DNA of 14,369 nt from NCBI GenBank assembly GCA_903884915.1, contig CAISGS010000482.1:1-14369 (forward strand). The letters run 5' to 3'. The number at the start of each line of letters is the position of its first letter. The first letter of the stretch is position 1. Shown one piece after another: positions 1 through 6,344 of the stretch. Below the pieces are notes generated by a model. It was not told the DNA's origin, did no database searches, and worked only from the letters and a program-made list of their open reading frames with translations. The position numbers were made by a program, and so were the translations under genes. Source of the DNA: an uncultured Caulobacteraceae bacterium (GTDB taxonomy: Bacteria; Pseudomonadota; Alphaproteobacteria; Caulobacterales; Caulobacteraceae).

Positions 1-1
1 C

Positions 2-1282
2 ACCGACTGGTTCTATTCCCAGCAGGCGGCGGGCTTCATCTATACCCGCGCACCCGATCCAAGCGTCAATGCTCACGATCCAAGCCCTAAGGGTGTCAAT
101 GTCGGCTTCTTTAACGACGTGACCCGCAAGGACCGTCAGTTGGCCGTCTATGGTGAAGCCTCTTACGACATCATCCCGGACAAACTGACCATCACCGGCG
201 GCGCCCGTTATTATGACGAAGAAGCCTCGATGACCGGTTCGTCCAACTCGAGCTTCGGCTATGGTTCACGCGGTAAGTATGATCCTGTCACGGGAACCTA
301 CAGTGCCGTTGCCACCCCACCAAAGTACTATGGGATCAGCGCAAATCTCGCCACGACCCTTAAGGGCCTGTCGCCCGCGAAATATACGGGCACGATCTTG
401 AAGGGCAACCTGACCTACAAGCTCGATGATGGTTCGCTGCTCTATGCGACCTATTCGGAAGGCTTCCGTCCCGGCGGCTTCAACCGCAAGCCCTGTAACG
501 TGGTTAGCCCAGCCTGTAACAGCCTGAAGGCCTATGTGCCCGATACTGTGACCAACTACGAAATTGGTTGGAAGCTGGCCCTGCTCGATCGCACCCTGCA
601 GTTCAACGCAGCGGCCTATCAGATCGACTGGGAAAACATCCAAATGACGGTGTTCGACCAGAACATCTCCAACCAGACCTTCACCACGAACTTCACCGAT
701 GCGCGCATCCGTGGCGTCGAAGGTGATGTGGCTTGGCGTCCGACAAAAGAACTGACCGTCAATGGCGGTTTCTCTTACAACGACTCCGAGTTGACCAAAT
801 ATCGTAAGGCCGCGACCGTTCTGGTGCCGCTCGGCAGCCCTCTGGCTCTGAGCCCCAAGTTCCAGGGCAATATCCGCCTGCGTTATGAGACCGAAACCGC
901 GTCGGGCCTGCGTCCGTTCGCGCAAGGTGGCTTCCACTTCGTCGATTCCAGCATCTCGTCGGACATCGACAATGTCAGCATCAAGCTGCCAGGCGTCAAC
1001 GCCACGGCAGGTTATGCGGCGCAAGTGCCAATCACCTATAACGGTGTGACGGTGAAGCCAGGCGACGTGATTGTTCCTCTGAAGGGTGCCCTGAAGCAAA
1101 AGTCCTACACCACGCTTAGCGCGTCGGTCGGCGCTTCGAAGGACAACTGGACGGTGGAACTGTTCGGTGAAAACCTCACCGACGCCCGCCCAGAGCTCTA
1201 TAAGAGCGGCAATGATGGTGAGCTGCGCGTGACCACGTCACGTCCACAAACCTTCGGTGTTCGTCTCTCGATCCGTAACTAA
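2..1282 (+). CDS. TonB-dependent outer-membrane receptor, C-terminal part (5' end outside window)
   Basis: The frame is open from base 2 to a TAA at 1280-1282, about 426 residues, with no stop and no credible start, so the plug domain and N-terminal barrel lie upstream of the window. The visible part is a beta-barrel: alternating aromatic and polar strands, the hallmark YATYSEGFRPGGFNR segment, AYQIDWENIQM, and a late strand with VELFGENLTDARPELY, all typical of siderophore- or glycan-type TonB receptors in Caulobacterales and Sphingomonadales. The last strand ends GVRLSIRN, lacking the terminal aromatic residue usual in barrel proteins. A loop near 499-525 carries two cysteines 8 residues apart, possibly a surface disulfide. 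Such receptors import a bound ligand across the outer membrane using TonB energy; the ligand cannot be read from this part. A strong terminator follows directly. The family call is secure, the substrate unknown. Confidence 0.93.
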   Translation, partial: TDWFYSQQAAGFIYTRAPDPSVNAHDPSPKGVNVGFFNDVTRKDRQLAVYGEASYDIIPDKLTITGGARYYDEEASMTGSSNSSFGYGSRGKYDPVTGTYSAVATPPKYYGISANLATTLKGLSPAKYTGTILKGNLTYKLDDGSLLYATYSEGFRPGGFNRKPCNVVSPACNSLKAYVPDTVTNYEIGWKLALLDRTLQFNAAAYQIDWENIQMTVFDQNISNQTFTTNFTDARIRGVEGDVAWRPTKELTVNGGFSYNDSELTKYRKAATVLVPLGSPLALSPKFQGNIRLRYETETASGLRPFAQGGFHFVDSSISSDIDNVSIKLPGVNATAGYAAQVPITYNGVTVKPGDVIVPLKGALKQKSYTTLSASVGASKDNWTVELFGENLTDARPELYKSGNDGELRVTTSRPQTFGVRLSIRN

Positions 1283-1293
1283 TCAAACTGTGG

Positions 1294-1328
1294 TGGGCTC
1301 CCGTTCATTCGGGGGCCCATTCCTTTTT
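1294..1328 (+). terminator. Rho-independent terminator after the TonB receptor
   Basis: A 10-bp stem, TGGGCTCCCG at 1294-1303 paired with CGGGGGCCCA at 1310-1319 (one G-T wobble), encloses a 6-base loop and is followed by a T-rich run TTCCTTTTT at 1320-1328. It starts 11 bases after the receptor stop codon. It should end the receptor transcript, so the downstream sulfotransferase probably has its own promoter in 1329-1407, where I see no convincing -35/-10 pair. Confidence 0.9.
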
Positions 1329-1407
1329 GTTGCTGCCCCTATCGATTCCGACCCAGAACGGGATCAAAATAGCGATAAACATCCTTACCTTGGCCCACTG
1401 AAACGCT

Positions 1408-3441
1408 ATGATTGAGCCAACCGATAAGGATCGACATTTGACCCAAGCTGCACTGTCTCCAGCCCAGATCGACGACCTTCTCGGCCGTGCGCGGGACATG
1501 TTGCAACAGACCAAATTCCCGCAAGCGGCCGCCCTGTGCCAACAGGTTCTAGACGCCGATCCGATCCATAAGGACGCGCTCTATACCTTGGCTGTGACCT
1601 ATCGCTATCAGGGCGATGTTAAGCGGGCCCTTGCGACCAACGACCATCTCATCTCCATAGATCCCGGATTTGGCCGCGCCTATCAGGAGCGAGGCCACTG
1701 TCTGCGTGACACAGGCGATCGACGCGGCGCGCTCCTCGCCTACCAAGGGGCTGTGGCCAATAATGCCGCCCTCATAGCCAGTTGGCAGATGCTGTCAGAA
1801 CTTCAACGTGCGACCGGTGCGCGCACCGCTGCGGAGTTCTCGCAGGACCAATATGATTATCTCAATAGCCTGCCGCCTGAGATTTTGAGCGTCGCGAACC
1901 TGATCCAAGAAGGCCGGTTTTTGCGGGCCGAGCAGATTTGCCGTCACTATCTCCAGACCAAGGGCCACCATGTTGAGGCCATGCGGTTCCTTGCCGAGAT
2001 CGGCACCAAGTTCAATTCCTATGAGGAGGCCGAGTTCCTTCTTGAATCCTGCATGGTGCTCGAGCCGGACAATACCAGTGCTCATGTCGACTATGTTGAC
2101 GTGCTCCATAAGCGGCAAAAGTTCGCTAAGGCGCTTGAGCAGGCGACGGTTTTGCGCAAAAAATCCAAGGGTGTGCCTCAGATCGAGCTGCTCTATGCCA
2201 ACGAAAATCTGGCCGTCGGTAATTTCGATGAGGCGCTGGGCGTCTATGGGAAGTTGGCCAAGGAAACGCCCAACAACCCGACCATCCATCTGACGCTCGG
2301 TCACGCCCTCAAGACGGTGGGCCGCCAGCCCGATGCGATCGCCGCCTATAGCCGCGCCTATCAGATCCGCCCCGACTTTGGGGATGCCTATTGGAGCCTT
2401 GCCAACCTCAAGACCTATCGTTTCACCGACGATCAGATCGAATCTATGAGGACAATGGAGGCGGACCCCAAGACCGCCCTCGTTGACCGCTATCACCTCT
2501 GTTTTGCCCTCGCCAAGGGCCTCGAGGATCGGGGTGATTACGCTCAAGCCTTTGAGGCCTATGAGCGCGGGAACCGCCTGAAGCGTGAAGATCTAGGCTA
2601 TGATTGGCGCCGGATCAGCCGCGAAATGGACCTGCAGATCGAGCACTGCAATCCAGCCCTGTTTGAAGCCAAGGCGGGTGCGGGCTGTCCCGCCCCCGAT
2701 CCCATCTTCATTGTTGGCCTACCGCGCGCCGGATCGACCTTGCTGGAGCAGATTCTCGCCTCGCACAGTCAGGTCGAGGGCACGATGGAGTTGCCCAACA
2801 TCTTGGCCCTGGCCCATCGGATCAATGGCCGCCGCCGCGTTGAAGAAGAGCCCGCCTATCCGGCCAATCTTCCCGCCCTATCGCCGCAGGACCTGACCGC
2901 CTTTGGTGAGGCCTTTTTGCGTGACACCCGCATCCATCGCAAGAAGGGCGCGCCCTTCTTTATCGACAAGATGCCGAACAATTTTCGCCATATCGGCCTG
3001 ATCCATATGGTCTTGCCCAATGCCAAGATCATTGATGCGCGGCGCGGGGCTATGGGCTGCTGTTTCAGCGGCTTTAAGCAACTTTTCGCCGAGGGACAGG
3101 AATTTACCTACGGCCTGGAAGAAATTGGCCACTACTACAAGGACTATGTGACCCTTATGGATCACTGGGACCGGGTCTTGCCGGGCAAGGTTCTTCGGGT
3201 AAACTATGAGGATGTGGTGGCCGATCTTGAACCTCAAGTGCGCCGCCTGCTCGATTTCTGTGGCCTTCCCTTCGAAGAGGGCTGTATCAATTTCCATAAG
3301 AATGATCGCGCCGTTAGGACCGCCAGTTCAGAGCAGGTCAGGCAGCCGATTTTCACGAGCGGTCTGGATCAGTGGGAGAACTTTTCCCCCTATCTGGATC
3401 CGCTGAGACAGGTTCTGGGTCCGGAACTGGCATTAGGTTGA
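1408..3441 (+). CDS. TPR-repeat sulfotransferase family protein
   Basis: This 677-residue protein has two parts. Residues about 25-350 are tandem tetratricopeptide repeats (for example around 30-63, 64-97, 170-240 and 290-330, with the recurring A-L/DP pattern), a protein-binding solenoid. Residues about 430-675 are a PAPS-dependent sulfotransferase domain: the 5'-phosphosulfate loop is P439-R-A-G-S-T-L-L-E447 after a hydrophobic beta strand, and family blocks such as VNYEDVV, FCGLPFEE and TASSEQVRQPIF follow. The 3'-phosphate site is unusual: R546 and S554 keep the canonical 8-residue spacing, but the expected Pro and Asp between them are A548 and G550, and C551-C552 are adjacent. There is no signal peptide, so it is probably cytosolic. 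The ATG at 1408 lacks a clear Shine-Dalgarno sequence; a later start (ATG 1498) would cut into the first TPR. It is translationally linked to the MFS gene. The acceptor is unknown; protein, peptide or small molecule are all possible. Confidence 0.9.
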   Translation: MIEPTDKDRHLTQAALSPAQIDDLLGRARDMLQQTKFPQAAALCQQVLDADPIHKDALYTLAVTYRYQGDVKRALATNDHLISIDPGFGRAYQERGHCLRDTGDRRGALLAYQGAVANNAALIASWQMLSELQRATGARTAAEFSQDQYDYLNSLPPEILSVANLIQEGRFLRAEQICRHYLQTKGHHVEAMRFLAEIGTKFNSYEEAEFLLESCMVLEPDNTSAHVDYVDVLHKRQKFAKALEQATVLRKKSKGVPQIELLYANENLAVGNFDEALGVYGKLAKETPNNPTIHLTLGHALKTVGRQPDAIAAYSRAYQIRPDFGDAYWSLANLKTYRFTDDQIESMRTMEADPKTALVDRYHLCFALAKGLEDRGDYAQAFEAYERGNRLKREDLGYDWRRISREMDLQIEHCNPALFEAKAGAGCPAPDPIFIVGLPRAGSTLLEQILASHSQVEGTMELPNILALAHRINGRRRVEEEPAYPANLPALSPQDLTAFGEAFLRDTRIHRKKGAPFFIDKMPNNFRHIGLIHMVLPNAKIIDARRGAMGCCFSGFKQLFAEGQEFTYGLEEIGHYYKDYVTLMDHWDRVLPGKVLRVNYEDVVADLEPQVRRLLDFCGLPFEEGCINFHKNDRAVRTASSEQVRQPIFTSGLDQWENFSPYLDPLRQVLGPELALG

Positions 3442-3446
3442 GGAAG
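3441..3446 (+). promoter_or_regulatory. Ribosome binding site of the MFS gene, overlapping the upstream stop codon
   Basis: AGGAAG begins on the last base of the sulfotransferase TGA (3439-3441) and lies 5 bases before the ATG at 3452. This fixes the MFS start and implies translational coupling of the two genes. Confidence 0.75.
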
Positions 3447-3451
3447 ACAAG

Positions 3452-4825
3452 ATGACCACAGCAACACCCGTCGAAGAAGGCCAGACCTATTCCCTAGGGG
3501 CGCGCTGGTACGTCCTGTTCATCATGATGTTGGCCTATACGATCAACATTGCCGACCGCTACGTCATGTCGACCGTCCTTGAGCCGATCCGGTTGGAGCT
3601 CAAGCTCACCGATGGCGGTGTGGCCTTCTTAACCGGTGTGTCACTGGCCCTGTTCTATGTGACCATGGGCATTCCCCTGTCTTGGATTGCCGACCGCTAT
3701 AATCGTCGCAATCTCTTAGCCATTTCGATCACGATCTGGTCGGCTATGACCACCTTCTGCGGCCTGTCGACCAACTATCTTCAGCTCCTTCTGGCTCGGA
3801 TCGGGGTTGGTATTGGCGAGGCGGGCGGCACGCCCTCCTGCAACGCCATTGTCGGTGACTATTTCCCAGCCGACCGTCGCCCTATGGCCATGACCATCTT
3901 TGCGTTGGGTGCGCCCATTGGCGCTTGGCTCGGCGCGGATATGGCAGGCTTTGTCGCTAATAAATATGGCTGGCATGCGGCCTTCTTGGTGCTGGGCATC
4001 CCCGGCATCTTGCTCGCCGCAGTGATCATGTTGACGGTTAAGGAGCCTGTTCGCGGCCGCCTTGACGCCGTCTCGACCGAAGATGCGCCAAGCTTGGCAG
4101 CGACGGTGGCCTTCTTCTTTAAACAGAAGGCGGCCTTCCATGTGATCATGGGCAGTGGCGTTTCGGCCCTTTGGGGTTGGGGCCTGATGTGGTTCACGCC
4201 GACCTTCCTTCAGCGCGCCTACCACCTGAATGTCGGTGAAGCCGGTGCCGTCGTGGGACCGATCCATCTGGTCATGGGTATTTTGGCCTCTTTGCTCACC
4301 GCTTGGCTTCTGTCGCGCCCGTCTTTTGTAGATCCAAGGCGCATTGTGAAGCTGCTCGCTATCGTGACCGGTTTGGCGACCATTCCATCATTCATCGCCT
4401 ATTGGACCCACTCTCTATCCATGGCCACGGCCATGTTGTGGATCTTCATCCCAGCCATCTATTTCTATATTGGCCCCGCCTTTGCCTTGGGCCAGAACCT
4501 CGCGCCGCCCAAAATGCGGGCTATGTTCACGGCCATCGCTCTGTTGATCGCCAATGTCTTTAACCTGATCGTCGCCCCACAGGGCGTGGGCTGGCTCAGC
4601 GACTTCATTGCCGCCCTGCAGAAAAACCCCGACTTTGCATCCTTCATTCCAGGCGTCAGTTGGTTGGGCGCCCATCTCGCCGGTTTTGTCGGCGTGGATG
4701 ACGCTTCGTCGCTGAGGTTTGCCCTGCTGGTCTTGGCTCCAACGGGCTTTTGGGCGACTTGGCACTATTGGATGGCTGCCCGCACTATTATCGAAGATCA
4801 AAAGACCGCAATCGGTTACGTCTAG
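3452..4825 (+). CDS. Spinster-like major facilitator superfamily transporter
   Basis: A 457-residue inner-membrane protein with about 12 hydrophobic segments. The family features are clear: N32-I-A-D-R-Y in the first helix, the loop 2-3 motif A as SWIADRYNRRN at 78-88, R116-I-G-V-G-I-G-E-A-G-G-T-P in helix 4, and GDYFPADRR at 135-143, a block typical of bacterial Spinster-type MFS proteins. These carry amphipathic or organic solutes by secondary transport; the substrate and direction cannot be told from sequence. In Caulobacterales and Sphingomonadales such transporters often sit beside TonB receptors (from memory, not checked). It starts 10 bases after the sulfotransferase stop with a strong ribosome binding site, so both proteins should be made from one message. 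Length is normal and nothing looks damaged. Confidence 0.92.
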   Translation: MTTATPVEEGQTYSLGARWYVLFIMMLAYTINIADRYVMSTVLEPIRLELKLTDGGVAFLTGVSLALFYVTMGIPLSWIADRYNRRNLLAISITIWSAMTTFCGLSTNYLQLLLARIGVGIGEAGGTPSCNAIVGDYFPADRRPMAMTIFALGAPIGAWLGADMAGFVANKYGWHAAFLVLGIPGILLAAVIMLTVKEPVRGRLDAVSTEDAPSLAATVAFFFKQKAAFHVIMGSGVSALWGWGLMWFTPTFLQRAYHLNVGEAGAVVGPIHLVMGILASLLTAWLLSRPSFVDPRRIVKLLAIVTGLATIPSFIAYWTHSLSMATAMLWIFIPAIYFYIGPAFALGQNLAPPKMRAMFTAIALLIANVFNLIVAPQGVGWLSDFIAALQKNPDFASFIPGVSWLGAHLAGFVGVDDASSLRFALLVLAPTGFWATWHYWMAARTIIEDQKTAIGYV

Positions 4826-4835
4826 CCTCGGTTTA

Positions 4836-4860
4836 GCCCCCACTCCTAGAGGGTGGGGGC
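4836..4860 (+). terminator. Hairpin after the MFS gene, likely terminator
   Basis: GCCCCCACTC at 4836-4845 pairs with GGGTGGGGGC at 4851-4860 (one T-G wobble), giving a 10-bp GC-rich stem with a 5-base loop, 10 bases after the MFS stop. No T-run follows, so termination may be partial or factor-assisted. Confidence 0.6.
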
Positions 4861-4952
4861 GCTTAGTCCGGCCCAGATCGCCCGAAAATTGCCTCAAAAC
4901 TTGGGCAAAGGATCGAGTTGATGATCACAGCCTATGGAGACAGAGTTAAGTG

Positions 4953-5486
4953 ATGAGAGCGTTTCTTATCCCGGGGACCCTTGCAGCAGCGCTGACTATG
5001 GCCTGTCTTGGATCGGCAAGGGCGCAAGAACAGACCCCCGCCGCGCCGCAGGAAAAGCCTGCTGAGGTTATGGCTCCTGCAGCCCCTCCTACCCTCGAGG
5101 CACCAGCCCCAGCGGCAGCGGCTAAGCGCCCGGCGAAAATTTCAAAGAAACTTGAGGCCGAATTTGCGCGCGGCGCAAAGGCCTATGACCAAAAGAACTA
5201 TGAGGAGGCGCTGTCGATCTGGCTGCCCTTGACGGCTGAGGGCAATGCTCGCGTCCTCTATAATGTCGGGCTGATGTATGCCAACGGCCTAGGCATCCCC
5301 AAGGATGACTATGTTGAGGCCTATAGATGGTTCGAGATTTCGGCCAACAGGGCCGAAGACCCTCGGGAAAAGAAGAAGGCCGAGCGCATGAGGGATATGG
5401 TGGGTCTGGAACTGACGCCCGACCAACTTGCTGAGGCCAAGGCCCGCGTTAAGGCTTGGCACCCAAAGCGGCATCTTTGGCGCTAA
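4953..5486 (+). CDS. Secreted Sel1/TPR-like repeat protein
   Basis: A 177-residue protein with an N-terminal signal peptide (hydrophobic core about 4-20, likely cleavage after A-R-A at 22-24). An alanine/proline-rich linker at about 25-63 follows, then a TPR-like helix pair (about 68-95) and one clear Sel1 repeat, NVGLMYANGLGIPKDDYVEAYRWFEIS at 104-130. The C-terminus is charged and helical. Sel1-like periplasmic proteins act as small scaffolds for other proteins; no enzyme motif is visible. The GTG at 4950 is directly before the chosen ATG, and GGAG at 4936-4939 lies 10 bases from GTG and 13 from ATG, so the start could be either. It is probably monocistronic: a hairpin lies 90 bases upstream and another just downstream, where it converges on the OmpA-like lipoprotein gene. 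Confidence 0.82.
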   Translation: MRAFLIPGTLAAALTMACLGSARAQEQTPAAPQEKPAEVMAPAAPPTLEAPAPAAAAKRPAKISKKLEAEFARGAKAYDQKNYEEALSIWLPLTAEGNARVLYNVGLMYANGLGIPKDDYVEAYRWFEISANRAEDPREKKKAERMRDMVGLELTPDQLAEAKARVKAWHPKRHLWR

Positions 5487-5499
5487 GGCCAGAAAGATG

Positions 5500-5541
5500 C
5501 TGAGGGATCACGCCGGACCGAATGGCCAGCGTGATCCTCAG
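5500..5541. terminator. Bidirectional hairpin between two convergent genes
   Basis: CTGAGGGATCACGC (5500-5513) is complementary to GCGTGATCCTCAG (5529-5541), 13 pairs with one bulged G, around a 15-base loop. It sits exactly between the stop codons at 5486 (plus) and 5548 (minus). The plus-strand exit is moderately T-rich (GTAACTTTACTTC) and the minus-strand exit reads ATCTTTCT, so it can serve both genes. Confidence 0.72.
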
Positions 5542-5547
5542 GTAACT

Positions 5548-6162
5548 TTACTTCAAAACGACGATGACGACGCGGCGGTTGGCTGCACGGCCAGCGCGCG
5601 TGGCATTGTCGGTCGCGGGGGCCTCTTCGCCATAGCTGGCGCTCGACATGCGCGACAGGGGCACGCCCTGCTTGGCCAGATAGGCGCGAACCGCATTGGC
5701 GCGGTTCATGCCGACCTGCTCATTGGCCTTGGTCGAGCCAGAAGCGTCGGTGTGGCCTTGAATTTCGAGATAGACGTTTTGGTTGTCAGACTTCAGCTGA
5801 GCGGCGAGCGCCGAAAGCTTGGCTTGGCTGTCGTCCGAAAGGATGGCCTTGCCACTGGCAAAGGTCACCGAGCCATCCGTGGTCATGACCACCGAATAGA
5901 GGAACTTGCCTTCGGCCAGCTTGCCGGCGGCGATGGCGCGGGCGAGCGCGTCGCGAGCGGTCTGATCGACCTGGTTCAGGCGGGTTTCGAGACCGTCAAT
6001 GCGGCCACCGATCTTGGTGCCCTGCTCGTTCAGGGCGGTGCCCTGACGTGACTCGAGGCCAGCAACCTGCTGGTCGACATATTTTTGAGTGGCGCAACCG
6101 CTCAGGCCGAGCGCGATGGCCATGGCGCCAATGGCGATGCTGGCAGACTTTGAAACGAACAT
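5548..6162 (-). CDS. OmpA/Pal-type peptidoglycan-binding lipoprotein
   Basis: The 204-residue product has a lipoprotein signal with lipobox L20-S-G-C23; residue 24 is Ala rather than Asp, which by the E. coli rule predicts outer-membrane sorting. Residues about 28-80 form a heptad-like, Gln-rich helical stretch, possibly a coiled coil. Residues about 88-204 are an OmpA C-terminal domain: strand FASGKAILS, then EIQGHTDASGS with D139, and the helix NRANAVRAYL with R154, the pair expected to bind the diaminopimelate of peptidoglycan. It therefore anchors the outer membrane to the wall. The start is set by GGAGAGGG on the minus strand (6167-6174) a few bases before ATG; an upstream ATG at 6204 would place this site inside the gene and spoil the signal peptide. 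No tol genes adjoin it, so it is a Pal-like paralogue rather than certain Pal. Confidence 0.92.
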   Translation of the reverse strand: MFVSKSASIAIGAMAIALGLSGCATQKYVDQQVAGLESRQGTALNEQGTKIGGRIDGLETRLNQVDQTARDALARAIAAGKLAEGKFLYSVVMTTDGSVTFASGKAILSDDSQAKLSALAAQLKSDNQNVYLEIQGHTDASGSTKANEQVGMNRANAVRAYLAKQGVPLSRMSSASYGEEAPATDNATRAGRAANRRVVIVVLK

Positions 6163-6166
6163 GGGA

Positions 6167-6174
6167 CCCTCTCC
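6167..6174 (-). promoter_or_regulatory. Ribosome binding site deciding the lipoprotein start
   Basis: On the minus strand this reads GGAGAGGG followed by TCCC and ATG, with the GGAG core 8 bases from the start codon. It selects 6162 over the longer in-frame start at 6204. Confidence 0.75.
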
Positions 6175-6218
6175 ACGAAACTGAACTGAGCGTAGGGCTT
6201 GCACCCATGGCGCCTATT

Positions 6219-6319
6219 GGAAACCGATATCTATCCGATATCAGAAAAAACCTTCGATCGGAAACCGATCTTATAGCGGCGTCACCCTAATGAGATGTGA
6301 CCAAGACCGCAATGTGACC
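6219..6319. promoter_or_regulatory. Repeat-rich leader/promoter region of the lipoprotein gene
   Basis: The 182-base spacer between ilvD and the lipoprotein start carries several short repeats. GGAAACCGAT occurs at 6219-6228 and 6260-6269. CCGATATC occurs at 6224-6231 and 6235-6242, 11 bases apart. GATCGGAAACCGATC at 6256-6270 is a perfect inverted repeat with a 3-base centre. ATGTGACC occurs at 6295-6302 and 6312-6319. On the minus strand GCTATAAG (6270-6277 region) resembles the Caulobacter-type -10 GCTANAWC, but I find no good matching -35. A regulated promoter with protein-binding sites is the likely reading; the regulator is unknown. Confidence 0.4.
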
Positions 6320-6344
6320 CATCACGCCTTAACATCGGAATGTC

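Noticed and set aside
266..1099. Long minus-strand open frame (277 codons) opposite the TonB receptor
   Set aside because: It lies wholly antisense to an unmistakable receptor gene, and its translation has no domain character; a by-product of GC-rich codon use.
1795..2547. Long minus-strand open frame (250 codons) opposite the TPR region
   Set aside because: Antisense mirror of the TPR repeats with no recognisable protein features or ribosome site.
6163..6204. Upstream start for the OmpA-like lipoprotein
   Set aside because: It would bury the strong ribosome site at 6167-6174 inside the gene and shift the lipobox away from the N-terminus.
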